64,000 bases of DNA from Eucalyptus grandis (taxonomy: Eukaryota > Streptophyta > Magnoliopsida > Myrtales > Myrtaceae): assembly GCF_016545825.1 (NCBI RefSeq), contig NC_052618.1, positions 33,612,196 to 33,676,195 of the forward strand, read 5' to 3'. Below are positions 11,852 to 21,704 of the stretch, piece by piece. The notes below the pieces were generated by a model. That model was not told the DNA's origin and did no database searches. It saw only the letters and a list, made by a program, of their open reading frames with translations. The position numbers and the translations under genes are program-made. The first letter of the stretch is position 1. Each line of letters begins with the position of its first letter.

Positions 11852-12781
11852 TGTTAGGAAATCCTTATGATGTTTTGAAGATGACAAAATAAATCAAAGG
11901 CTACTAACATGTTTAATGGTTGAGTAATAGACCATGCAGATAATAGAACATGTAAAGGATATTATCAAAGTCAGAAAGGCGAAGGATCGTGAACGTAACA
12001 TATGCCTAAAGTATATTCTGAAGATTTCCAGAACTCGTGTCAAAGTCTGAAACACTGAGACTCAAGACTCAAAGTCTGAAGGCGCAGATTCAGACTCAGA
12101 TTGTAAGTCTATGGCTGTCGGACTTTACATCCAGATTCGACGAACGTAATTCAAGCCCAATCATATAACGGCTAATGATCTGGTTTGGATTCCACATCAA
12201 GATTGATTTGATTGATTCAATCTAATTGATTGGCGATTGGATCTTGAAGACAAGAACTTTCTATCTGAAGAAGCTTTACTTATGGAAACCAAGATTTCGT
12301 TTGTATGGGCGTCGGAATCAATTTGGGATTTTACCTTTGTCACTCAACGGCTACCAAATCTTCTAGATACAGAGCTGTCCAATGGGTATATTGAAAGACG
12401 ATTCTCCAGGATACTGTCCAACGGGTAGTTTGAAGTGGAGTGGGTATTTAAGGAGATCATGGACCGATGATCAAGTAAGAGACGGAGCGAATTTATAATT
12501 CCAAACTCGAGCGATTTTTGATCATATACTTGTCTCTTGAGAGCTTAAACGTTTATAATCGTGAGAGAAATACCAAAAGAGTGACTTAGTGAGATAGTGT
12601 GATCTACTACTAAGTGTTTGCACCTCGAAGTTGTAATCTCTTGTTGATTACATAGTGGAATCCAGCCAAGAAGGCTGTTAGCGTGGAGAGTGGACGTAGG
12701 CTTGGATTAACGAACCATTATAAATCTAGTGTTCTTATTCTCTTCCCTAACTCCTTTATTTTGTTCATACTAGCACTCTCA
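11852..12781 (+). repeat. 3' LTR of the gag-only Sirevirus-like element
   Basis: Preceded by AAAAGGGAGAT and followed by target duplication CAATG at 12782-12786. About 35 bp shorter than the 5' LTR because of several small deletions. Confidence 0.92.
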
Positions 12782-12862
12782 CAATGTGCCTAGGAAGAGG
12801 GATAAAATTTGACGGATAAAAGCATATGATCAAAACCTATGTAATTGTTGGTTAGAATTTAA

Positions 12863-13012
12863 GCTCCGTTTATCTTTATCCAAGAAAATATTTAGATATA
12901 AATGGTCATCGACAATGAAAATATTCTTTATTGATTAGTTTTTTAAATAATACAAGCAATCAATTTTAAAAAATATTTTTAAATCATTCATTTTTTGTGA
13001 AACAAACGGAGC
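12863..13012. mobile_element. 150-bp Harbinger/Tourist-like MITE
   Basis: Begins GCTCCGTTT and ends AAACGGAGC, a perfect 9-bp terminal inverted repeat. It is flanked by TAA on both sides (12860-12862, 13013-13015), the 3-bp target duplication expected for PIF/Harbinger elements. The interior is AT-rich and non-coding. Relatives appear around 14590-14990 and at the right window end. Confidence 0.75.
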
Positions 13013-13058
13013 TAAGTATATATATAATTTTTCAAAAGAGCTACACAAAACAATTGCA

Positions 13059-13158
13059 NNNNNNNNNNNNNNNNNNNNNNNNNNNNNNNNNNNNNNNNNN
13101 NNNNNNNNNNNNNNNNNNNNNNNNNNNNNNNNNNNNNNNNNNNNNNNNNNNNNNNNNN
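13059..13158. other. Assembly gap (100 N)
   Basis: Exactly 100 N, the usual placeholder for a gap of unknown size. Sequence order across this point is not proven. Confidence 0.99.
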
Positions 13159-13239
13159 CAACATGCGGGCATCCTATAAATAATTAGACCATTAGCAGGC
13201 ACATACATACAATCCGTTAAAGGGGGAGAAAAACCAATC

Positions 13240-13680
13240 TTGATGCCTCAGATTCAATGCTCAAGCTTCACAAATCGCCGCGCAATCGACCGTAGACGCA
13301 TTAACGCCGCCAAATCGATCATCCCAAATCAAGGGAAACCCCATCCCGACGACAATTGGCGGCGGCTGCAAAACGACGCGAGCGCTCCGACAAAAACCCC
13401 AGATCCAAAATCCAACCCCCTTTCCCCACCCCACCCAGAACTTCCTCGCGAGGGCTACAACGGCGAAATCGAAACCTAGCACCGACCGAGAAATCCCTAG
13501 GCGACCCAATGATGCCGGTTTATACTTTTCAATTTCCCTTCTGCAACCGTAAGTGAGTGGTGGAAAGAGCATTAGAAGCTCGGTGCTACTTTTTTTCAAT
13601 TCCTCCCTTTTCACGCCTTGTGGTTTAGCAATCCTGTCCAAAGAGAGAAGAAGAAAGCACAAATTTAAAGCACATTTAGT
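13240..13680. other. Unrecognised gene-like fragment, left copy (paired with 45741-45936)
   Basis: A GC-richer, less repetitive stretch. Its right part (about 13535-13675) matches 45760-45936 in the same orientation. Shared landmarks are a strong donor-like CCGTAAGTGAG and, on the minus strand, an acceptor-like TTTGGACAG followed by GATTGCTAAACC. Reading frames run through it on both strands (13240-13479 plus; 13261-13713 minus) but resemble no family I know. It may be an untranslated exon or gene fragment from the duplicated locus. Confidence 0.35.
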
Positions 13681-13829
13681 AACGCTATTATTCATGACTC
13701 GAGGAATTGGCACCGTAGAACCATTTGCATATATTTTTTACTAAGTCCTTATGTCAAAGACAACACATATATTTATTGAGCAAGTTAGGTGTCTTTGATA
13801 TATATATAAGCTGCCAGCTTGTGAAGGAG

Positions 13830-14047
13830 TGTTGGAGAAAGGATTTGAATTAATCTCTTGATTGATTCCCCAAGTCGATTCCAATCTCGTGATTACTACA
13901 GTAAATCGTAGATTTGGAATATTTTTAGGATATGATATTGTATATATTTCTTTTGATTTCATTTCTGTACTATAAAAATACAGACGCATGCTTGTATAGT
14001 GAAAAGTAACAAGAAATACAGACAAGTCTTTTCTCCACTTTTCCACA
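13830..14047 (+). mobile_element. Possible solo copia LTR
   Basis: Starts TGTTGGAGAAAGG, has a TATA-like CTATAAAAATACAG near 13971 and ends in a CCACA stretch, which fits a short copia LTR. No matching target duplication was found. It sits directly beside the point where the exon 1 remnant is cut off. Confidence 0.4.
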
Positions 14048-14055
14048 TTTCCTTT

Positions 14056-14155
14056 CCACGGTTCCCGGTTCGATCCTCGATCTTTGAGGTCTCATGCCAG
14101 TTGACCTTCATTGCCGTCGCAACAAGGGCCGGTAGAGCTTGATTGTGTTCACCAT
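14056..14155 (-). pseudogene. Truncated remnant of hydrolase exon 1
   Basis: On the minus strand the segment starts ATGGTGAACACAATCAAG (start codon at 14155-14153), matching the intact gene's first codons (MVNT, K, Y, PLLR). A stop follows 15 codons later, and after a frameshift the similarity continues to the EPGTV motif (intact residues 29-33). It ends near 14056; everything coding for the catalytic core is missing. A CT/GA tract lies just upstream of the ATG, as in the intact gene. It may be what is left of the left copy's own exon 1, or part of another partial duplicate. Confidence 0.82.
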
Positions 14156-14589
14156 TCTCTCTCTCTCAAGTTGCCACCATGCTTAAATTCAGTGACATGG
14201 GAATCTAGTTCTTCAATCCATTTTTTTTTTAATCATGGGGATGAGTTGTCCTACGTAAGCCCCACGTTACTTCGCGACTACTCGTCATCCATCAATTTAT
14301 TTCTGTACGTCTTTTTCTTTGCTTTATTTTAAGTCCAAGTCAAATTCCCCAGTACCGAAAGAAAACCTCCTCGTGCATTTCTTGCTGTATAGTGACATCT
14401 CTGTTGTTGGTATGTCACATCTCCGAATGGAAATTCATTGCTTCAATTATTTCTCTGTGATTTGTGTCAGATGGCCATTCAAATCACTGAACGTTAATAA
14501 TTAGTTGATTTTTCTCCTCTGGCCATTATTGACTCGTAGATACCACCCAAAGCATTTAAACTGCCTCGACGACTTACTCGACTTCCGTA
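14156..14589. other. Non-coding stretch upstream of the exon 1 remnant
   Basis: No gene or named repeat seen. It does not match the sequence upstream of the intact gene's exon 1 (45403 onward). Confidence 0.4.
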
Positions 14590-14990
14590 TAGTATAGCAC
14601 GCATAATTCTGTTTATTTTTTAAAATGAATAATTTATAAAATATTTTTAAAAATAATTACTTATATATCTTAAAATAATTAATCAATCAACAATAATTTA
14701 AATCAAAATATTTTCATTTGTTCATTTTTTTTTATGATGATCCGAGAACTCCCGTACGCCAGCTGACGGAATAAACCCGGGTAAACCGGGCCGCCACCAT
14801 AAAAAACCCAGCCATAGGTGAGTCGCGCAATGGAGACGTGGGGTTTCAACCCCTCCTCCTTGGTGGGGAGAAAGTTCTAATCATCGTGGCCACTGCGGGC
14901 AGTGGTTTCATTCATTTATTTTTTATAAGCAATATGAGCAATATTTTTAGAAAAATATTTTGATTTAATTATTTGACTTTGTCCAATATT
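14590..14990. mobile_element. MITE-like AT-rich element split by a SINE
   Basis: The left part (14590-14732) and right part (14908-14990) have the GAATAATTT/AAATATTTTT composition seen in the MITEs at 12863-13012 and 63783-64000. They would be contiguous if the SINE at 14733-14907 were removed. Confidence 0.4.
14733..14907 (-). mobile_element. tRNA-derived SINE candidate
   Basis: On the minus strand it starts AACCACTGCCCGCAGTGG, contains GGGTTGAAACCCC (similar to the Pol III B box GGTTCGANNCC) and ends in GGATCATCAT plus a short poly(A). It is compact and moderately GC-rich inside AT-rich DNA. The flanks (TTCATTTGTTCATTTTTT left, TTCATTCATTTATTTTTT right) may be an imperfect target duplication. 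The A box is not clear. Confidence 0.5.
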
Positions 14991-15276
14991 TCAGATATAA
15001 ATCTTTATTTAATTCCTTTGTTGAGAGTTATTTATCTAAAAGGATTCTTATTAGTGTTTGCTTACAAATATAGACCGGGACAAGGATCTTGTAACCTTTA
15101 TTCTGAATTGGTATTGAGATAAATGATTCATCATCAAGATTCGGCAGAATTCCCCTTTCCCTCCGTCCTTTCTCTAATTCTCTATCCTCTTGCTTTCTCA
15201 TTTTTCTTTCTATTTACGATCCTTAACCATGGTTTACTACCATTTTTCTTTCTACCTTAGATTGGTGTCAAAGCTA
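14991..15276 (+). mobile_element. LTR end plus primer-binding site of a copia-type element (fragment)
   Basis: ATTGGTGTCAAAGCT at 15261-15275 resembles a degenerate Met-tRNA primer-binding site (TGGTATCAGAGC), and the preceding T-rich stretch could be the end of an LTR. No partner LTR or gag was found to the right. Confidence 0.4.
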
Positions 15277-15810
15277 GATTTGTTCTCCATAAATATTTAT
15301 GATAACATATATTCCCAAGTAATTGTGTTTAGTTTCTTAAACCACACCAAAAAATTTTCTTATTTATTGTATAACAAGTAAAAGCGAAATAATCCTCGTT
15401 GGATTTAGGATTTTAGGAGAAAAATCATGGCAACTTTAGAATGATCGTGCACCATTTACTCATTTTGAGTCACCGATCTAGATGAGCCCATCGCAGATGA
15501 GAAAATTACCACCAACATGTCGGGAAGATATTAGTCAATCCAACACAAGGTCTATACACTATATGAATCATCAAATGCAAAATGAGGCATGGACCGACAA
15601 TTTACTAATTACTTGAGCATGAGTATTTGGATGTCTTGCACATGCTCATGCAAGAAATGGGATAAAAAGACATAAGAAGTGCTAAAAGTTGTATATGGCG
15701 CTCACTTTGATGTCAATTTTTTTTAATCATTTAAATGCTACTTAAAAAATGATTACCTAAATGCCAACTCCGATTTAGATCGTTGAAAATCGGCAAAAGA
15801 TCTCTTCAAG
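15277..15810. other. Non-coding sequence
   Basis: No gene seen. It contains a few ATGCTACTTAA/ATGCCAACT motifs that may be an eroded outer end of the following TIR element family. Confidence 0.4.
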
Positions 15811-16872
15811 TGCTACAACTTGGCATAAAGGGACACTTAAGTGTTAAAAGTATACTTAAGTGTTTTAAGAAAAGTGGGACACCCGAGTGCCACTTTTGAC
15901 GAAGTCAGCTGAAATCATACATGGCAATTCAATATTAATATTTCCGAGGTGGCTCGCCGAAGAGCTAACTCAACTCTAATTCACCCAAAACGACGTCGTT
16001 TAGGCATAATTTGAATTTTAATATAATATAAAAACTAATTAAATGAAATTTAAAATAAAATAATAATATAATTTATATTAATTAAAAATAATTAAAAAAA
16101 CGGAGGAGAAGTAGGAATGCCAATGCCGAGGGTCGAGCCCTCACTCGCCGCCTCCTCACCCTTGTCAAAAGGTGGGGAGGGTCGGGCCGGGCCGCCTAAG
16201 CCCTAGCTTAGGCCGATGGCCCTGGGCCGACCAAGTGGCGAGGGTCGTGGCCCTCGCTAGATCCGGCAACGGTTGTTGGTCAGGCGAGGGCCGGCGACCC
16301 TCACCACTAGTCGGCTAGGGCCGCCAACCCCGCCGAGGGCTTGGCGGCCCCAGCCCTCGCCGCCGCTGCCTCCTTCTTCTCCTCCTTCCCCCTCACTAGA
16401 TCTAGGCAAAGGTCGACCTCCAACAGGCGGACCCTGGCTTGGCCTGGGGTTGCCAACCCTTGGCTAGAGCCCTAAGTGATTCCCGCCGACCCTCCTCCCT
16501 CCGGCCCTCTGCTAGCGGCGGTGGGGAGGGGAGGCTAAGGACGCATCCCTTTTTTTTTTTTAGTTTTTTTTTAAATAATTTTTAAATATTTATATTTAAA
16601 TGTTTTAAATAAAATTTAATTTTAAATTTAATTTATTAATTTTTATATTAATTTTTTACCATGTCAACATCAAAATGATATCGTTTTTTTTGTTAAGATC
16701 AAAATGATATCGTTTTGCACTTGCTTCGCCAAAAATTGACACATCGTTGTTTAGCCGGATTTTGGTCGGATTTGCACTCAAGTGATCCATTTTGCTCCAA
16801 TTTTAGCACTTAAGTGTACATTTCGTAAGTTATGGCACTTAAGTGTCTCTTTCTGCCAAGTTATGGCATTCC
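15811..16872. mobile_element. 1.06-kb TIR element with repeated CACTTAAGTG motifs and GC-rich core
   Basis: The left end (AGTGCTACAACTTGGCATAA, then GACACTTAAGTG) is matched in inverted form by the right end (ATGCCATAACTTGGCAGAAA, then GACACTTAAGTG, on the minus strand). The palindromic half-site CACTTAAGTG recurs near both ends. The core at 16100-16545 is strongly GC-rich and low-complexity (GGGTCGGC, GCGAGGG). No transposase. Relatives: 24060-24260 (one-sided) and 27013-27523. Confidence 0.65.
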
Positions 16873-18054
16873 AGGTCCGCGCCTCGTTGAAAATCTTATG
16901 TGCTAATTTTCATTACTTTTTTGACCCACATGACTCGCCGACATGCTCAATCGCATTGATGTCCCAAATGGCGTCGTTTGCATGTTTCGCCAAATATATA
17001 CCCTAATTTCATCAGTCCTTTTACGATGGAGGTGGGAATGACATGCATTAGCATCGGCGGCTCATTGCGTGGTTTCCGGGGGTGATTGTCGCCATGCCTC
17101 GACCTGCTTCTATCTTTGTTGTGACTCATGTTGCTTGAGCCATTGCTTTCGGAGATGGTGGATGGTCACAAAGTTTGGGAGAAAAAATGGGTTGTCCAAC
17201 TTTAGATCCTCCACAGAAGCTGTGAGAGAGAGAGAATCATTCCACCCCGATCTTCTTCATATTGAAGAAGAATGTGAAGAAAGTGCAAATTGCAAGGGTA
17301 TAGAGAGAGAGAAAGTGAGCGAGCGACAGAGTCAACATAAAAGCCGGCGTGGGAGGATTGAGCAAGCTGGAAGCATTTCAAGCTTCTTGGCCTAAAAACA
17401 AATAGAACAGAGGCGCTTTCCCGTTGACATTAAAGCAAATGGACGGATTGAAACGATGCAAGATGTTTGGTTCGACCCGCAGGAGCACTTGCGATGGGTG
17501 CTGAACGTCGAGACTCCCTCAAGGACGTGAGACTAAATTCGACCCAAGAGATGTATGGAAACGCCAGGGATTGTCAAGGTCAGAGACGTACCTCATGAGA
17601 ACAAACCGGCGATGAGCCAAAATCCTTTCTCAAGTTTACTCAGCACCTCCACGATTTCACACCAGCTCATTCATGAGCATTAAATTATTGTTATTCTTTC
17701 CCTCAAGTCTTGCCAATCTTGCCTCTTGCCTCGCCTTATTTTAGGGTAAAAATATCCCATTGACTTCTCCTCTTGGCTGGCCAAGATCTATTTCACGATT
17801 ATACTTCCTTGAATCTCCAAAATTTTCTCATTATAGATTTCAAATAAAATTTCTTAAGTTGACACTGAAGAGAAACATGGTAGAACAAGCTGCTCCTCTA
17901 TTGCTTCGAGATGACAAATGGCGAAGGTCGAAGTGGCTCCGGCAGCTCGAAAATGGGGAGGAAAGCCATCGTTGGTGGTTGATGCCGTGAATGAGCTGTG
18001 CAAACTATAAACTCTTCAAGCCTTTTTCGCTGGAAAACAGAGCAAAAATGAGAT
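16873..18054. other. Non-coding stretch, no recognised gene
   Basis: Reading frames exist (108 codons on the plus strand at 17069-17395) but match no family I know. Another CACTTAAGTG-type end may lie just left. It directly abuts the left LTR of the copia element. Confidence 0.4.
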
Positions 18055-18292
18055 GAGTCACAAAAGGAGATGAAGAAGGTTTCTGGAGTCGTAGGAAAAA
18101 GAAGGCATAGAGGAAAATTGTATCACTCTATTGATAGTAATCTTTGTACAAGAGTGTGTATTTAATTACAAAGAAAGAATCAATAAAAGGAAAATAAGTA
18201 TTCTCCTATATTCTCCTATCTTTTAATCCTAAAATAAATGACTCCCTATCAATTTACAATTGATACAATCCACTAAATCATATCTTCCAACA
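18055..18292 (-). repeat. 3' LTR of the copia element
   Basis: Matches 23436-23675 across its length (shared GTATCACTCTATTGATAG and CTTTGTACAAGAGTGTG). Bordered on the right by the minus-strand polypurine tract. Confidence 0.9.
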
Positions 18293-18599
18293 CTCCCCCT
18301 CAAGCCGGTGGCTTGTATATGTCCAAGACGCCTAGCTTGTTTAGAAGATATGTATGTTGTCTTTGATAAATAGGTTTAGTGAATATGTCCGTGGGTTGCT
18401 TCGAGGTTTTGATCCCTCTTGTCTCGATAACTCCTTCTTGAATCTTTTCTCAAGTAAAGTGACAATTGACCTCTGTATGCTTTGTCCTCTCATGTAGTAC
18501 AAGATTTGCTACAAGTTTGAGTGCTGAATCATTGTCACAAAAGAGTGAAGTCGGTCCTTTAACTTGTGCCCCGAGATCTAGAAGTAAACCCCTTAACCA

Positions 18600-18920
18600 A
18601 ACTATTTCACAAAAAGTCTTGGCCATAGATCAATATTTGACTTTAGCTAAAGATAAGGACACAGTAGACTGCTTCTTTGTCTTCCATGAAAGTAATGATT
18701 CCCCAAATTTGATACAGAAGCCAGTGATAGATCTCCTGCTCATAGGGCAAGTGACATAATCCGCATCGCAATAGGCCGTCATTTCCATGTTGCATTTCCG
18801 AGAAAGAAGTATCCCTAAGCCTGGACATGTCTTCAAGTATCTCACAATCTTCAAGGCTACATTCATGTGAGACTGTTTTGACTCGTGCATGAATTGACTA
18901 AGAGTTTGTACGCATAGCAT
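18600..18920 (-). pseudogene. Copia RNase H remnant
   Basis: Contains ALKIVRYLK, the CDADY motif (usual form SDADWAGC) and SRRSITGFCIKFG...LLSWKTKKQSTVSLS, the conserved end of copia RNase H. Several conserved positions are altered and the reading frame is open only in part. Confidence 0.88.
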
Positions 18921-19131
18921 ATATTTGGTCTGGTCATGGGGAGATATATAAGTTTCCTTACGAGTCTCGATATCCCGATGAATCTTTTAATAACTGATCA
19001 TCATCATTAGAAGAAGATATGCCAACATCATAGTTGAGAGAAGTCAGCTTGGCATTTTGCTCGATAGGAATAATTGCTGGTTTGCAGCCTGACAGTCCTG
19101 CTTCTGATATAATCTCCATTACGAATTTCCG

Positions 19132-19545
19132 CTAGCTTAGTGAGATTCCTTGATCTAAACAAGCTATCTCAATTCCAAGAAAATACTTAGGCAGGCCTAA
19201 ATCTTTGATATGAAAGGTGGAATGTAGATACTCTTTAAGTTTCTTCACAATAGAATCATCATTTCCCATGATAAGTGTGTCATCAACATAGATCATCAAG
19301 TAAATAGATGACATACCTTTTGTCCAAGTGAATAAAGCATAGTCATATTTGGATTGTTTGAATCGAGCAGCCATAAGTGTATTAGTAAACTTGACATACC
19401 ATTGTCGAGAGGCTTGCTTTAGTCTATAAAGAGATTTGCGAAGACAACATACCTTAGACTCCTCCCGTCTCCATAATCTTGGTGGAAGATCCATGTAGAT
19501 TTCTTTGTCCAGATCACCATGCAAGAAAGCATTATGGACATCCAT
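19132..19545 (-). pseudogene. Copia reverse transcriptase fragment
   Basis: Reads DVHNAFLHGDLDKEIYMDLP, then LRKSLYRLKQASRQWY and the catalytic YVDD (LMIYVDDTLIMG), followed by HIKDLGLPKYFLGIEIA. This covers the central palm and connection of copia RT. The upstream finger part (about 19550-19870) is out of frame. Confidence 0.93.
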
Positions 19546-20667
19546 TTAATGTAATGGCTAGTCACGAAAAGCAGCAACCGATAAAAAGAACGAACTGTGA
19601 CGTCCTTTTGCTACGGGCGAAAAGGTTTCATGGTAGTCAAACCTTCTTCGCTATGTAAAGCCTTTGGCCACCAACTAGGCCTTATACCTTTCTACGTAAC
19701 CATCTGTTTCTCGTATTTAATCTTATATACCCACTTACATCCAATTGGTTTGTGATGGGCAGGCAATGATACAATATCCCAAGTATGATTTTCTATCAAA
19801 GCATGTAATTCAGACTCCATGGCCTTTGCCAACAAGGATCATCTCTTGCCTCGTTATAACTAGAAGGTTATTGTTCTTCGTAAATACGGCTTATGCAACA
19901 TAAATGTTCTGGTGATAGCCTATCAAACGAAATATAAGACGAGATAGGGTAACGAGTACCTGATGATCTTGAAGAACCACATATATAATCCTTCGTCCAA
20001 GTTGGTGGACGAATAACTCGACTAGAATGCCGTGGTGGCTCATGTTGCATTTAGGTGATTCTTCAAGAAGGCTTGCTTCGAAGGATCCCTCAATTGTGTT
20101 GGCTCTTCTATAGGAAGGTCTTCAATGGAATCACTAGTAGGGTCCTCAATAGGCACTGGAGGTAATAAACCAGCTGGTCTTGGAGGAGAAGTAATAATAA
20201 ATGTTCCTCCAGAAGATAAATCCTCTTCCAATAAGAATGGCTTATTAGTTATATTCTCATCTTCAGATAAGGAAGTGAGATTTTGGAAAGGAAAATATTT
20301 TCATGAAGACAACATCCCGCTTACAAAAAAATCTCCCCGTAGATGGTGTGTAAATTCAATATCCCTTTTGTAGGGTTGGATAGCCCATGAATATGCATTG
20401 ACGGCCAAGATGTGCCATTTTATCTCTCGTGCCCTACCGTAGTCACATAACATAGACACCCAAAACTTTGAGATGACTCAGATCCGGTTTCCTCCATATA
20501 ACAGCTCAAAAGGTGTATTTCTTTTAGAATGCGTTATGGCATGCGATTGATCGATATGCTGTTGTGACCACACAATTTCCCTAAAAGTTCTCGTGAATAG
20601 AAGCTTGAAACTGAAGGACACGTGCTACTTCTAAGAGGTGACAATGCTTTCTCTCAACAATTTCATT

Positions 20668-21121
20668 TTATTGTGGTGTATAAGTGCAAGAACTCTCATG
20701 CAAGATTCCATTTAGAGAAAATAAAGAAGCACATTCACCATTGAAGAACTCTATTCCATTATCAGTTCGAATTCGATGGATCACTTTTCCAAATTGAGTT
20801 TTTGATAAGGAAAGGAAAGTCTTTAGATGAGAAAGGACCTGATTTTTGGACTGCATGAGAAATATCCATGTTGCACGAGAGAAATCATCTACTATTGTGA
20901 GGAAAAATTGAGACCCATCATGATTCAAAGTATGATAGGGCCCCCAAACATGGATTAGAGAAAAAAATGTCATATGCTCGGGAAGTACTATTTGGTAAAG
21001 GAGCACGTGTTTGTTTTGCCATGGGGGCACATAGGACATTGAGGACAGGGAAATGATGCAAAGTGTGACCCAATCTTTTATGATTAAGAAAATTCATATT
21101 ACTGGCAGTAGTATTACACAA
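20668..21121 (-). pseudogene. Copia GAG-pre-integrase and integrase core fragment
   Basis: The right end carries the pre-integrase LNHKRLGH motif. The core has WGPY, FLTIVDDFSRATWIFLM and IRTDNGIEF, with the second catalytic Asp preserved. The first catalytic Asp, normally just before the WGP motif, reads His (IHVWGPY). The frames of the two parts overlap but differ. Inactive. Confidence 0.9.
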
Positions 21122-21355
21122 TGATTTATTGAGTTCAACATGAGGTAATTTAAAAGTGCAGAAATTCCATCCAATAATACATCCCTTGATTAACTCTACC
21201 CAAACCCATCGTTTGCCAGATGAAAGGGCCTGAAAGAAACATTTATTAGAACGGAATAGGATACGATATGAATTTTCTTCACAAGCTCGAGAAACCGATA
21301 TGAGATTGAAGTGGAAATCGGGACATATCGCACATTTTGAAGTGTAATGAGGGAA

Positions 21356-21610
21356 CTAAGATTCACAAAGGCCTAACATGGTGACTTTAGTGGTGTTTCC
21401 ATTTGGAAGTTGTACTGATATGGGGAAAGATAGTTTTTTAATATTGGAAAAGAAAACCTTATCACAGATTATGTGGTTACTAGCACCTGAATCAATAATC
21501 CATGCATTCTTCGAAATTGAGTTCATCAAATAGTAAGATGTACTTATGAAGCTTCCACCCTTACCGGAAGCATCCAATTTCCTCAATGCTTCCTTCGAAA
21601 TTGAGTTCAT
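21356..21610 (-). pseudogene. Copia aspartic protease fragment
   Basis: Reads WIIDSGASNHI with the DSG catalytic motif, then VQLPNGNTTKVTMLG, typical of copia protease. The upstream boundary with gag is broken by a frameshift. Confidence 0.9.
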
Positions 21611-21704
21611 TCGACGGTGCTAATTTTTCCATTGGTTGGCCCAATACCTGAAAAATTGTCGAAAATTTCATTTTTTCTTTTCCTCTTGATTTTCCATGCA
21701 ATTT

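Larger units (their letters stand above)
8075..12781 (+). mobile_element. Gag-only LTR retrotransposon, Sirevirus-like (TR-GAG type)
   Basis: Complete element with LTRs at 8075-9039 and 11852-12781, each starting TGTTAGG and ending CTCA, flanked by the 5-bp target duplication CAATG (8070-8074 and 12782-12786). A primer-binding site resembling TGGTATCAGAGCC, lacking one base, follows the 5' LTR. The interior codes only for a broken copia-type gag; no protease, integrase, reverse transcriptase or RNase H is present. Three polypurine-like motifs (ACAGGGGGAG near 11333, AAAAAAGGGGGAGAA near 11640, AAAAGGGAGAT before the 3' LTR) match the repeated PPTs known from Sireviruses. It would need enzymes from an autonomous relative. 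The two LTRs differ by many substitutions and small indels, so the insertion is not recent. Confidence 0.9.

Noticed and set aside
13261..13713. 150-codon minus-strand protein
   Set aside because: The frame is not kept in the paired segment at 45741-45936, runs across the splice-like motifs and has no recognisable domain.
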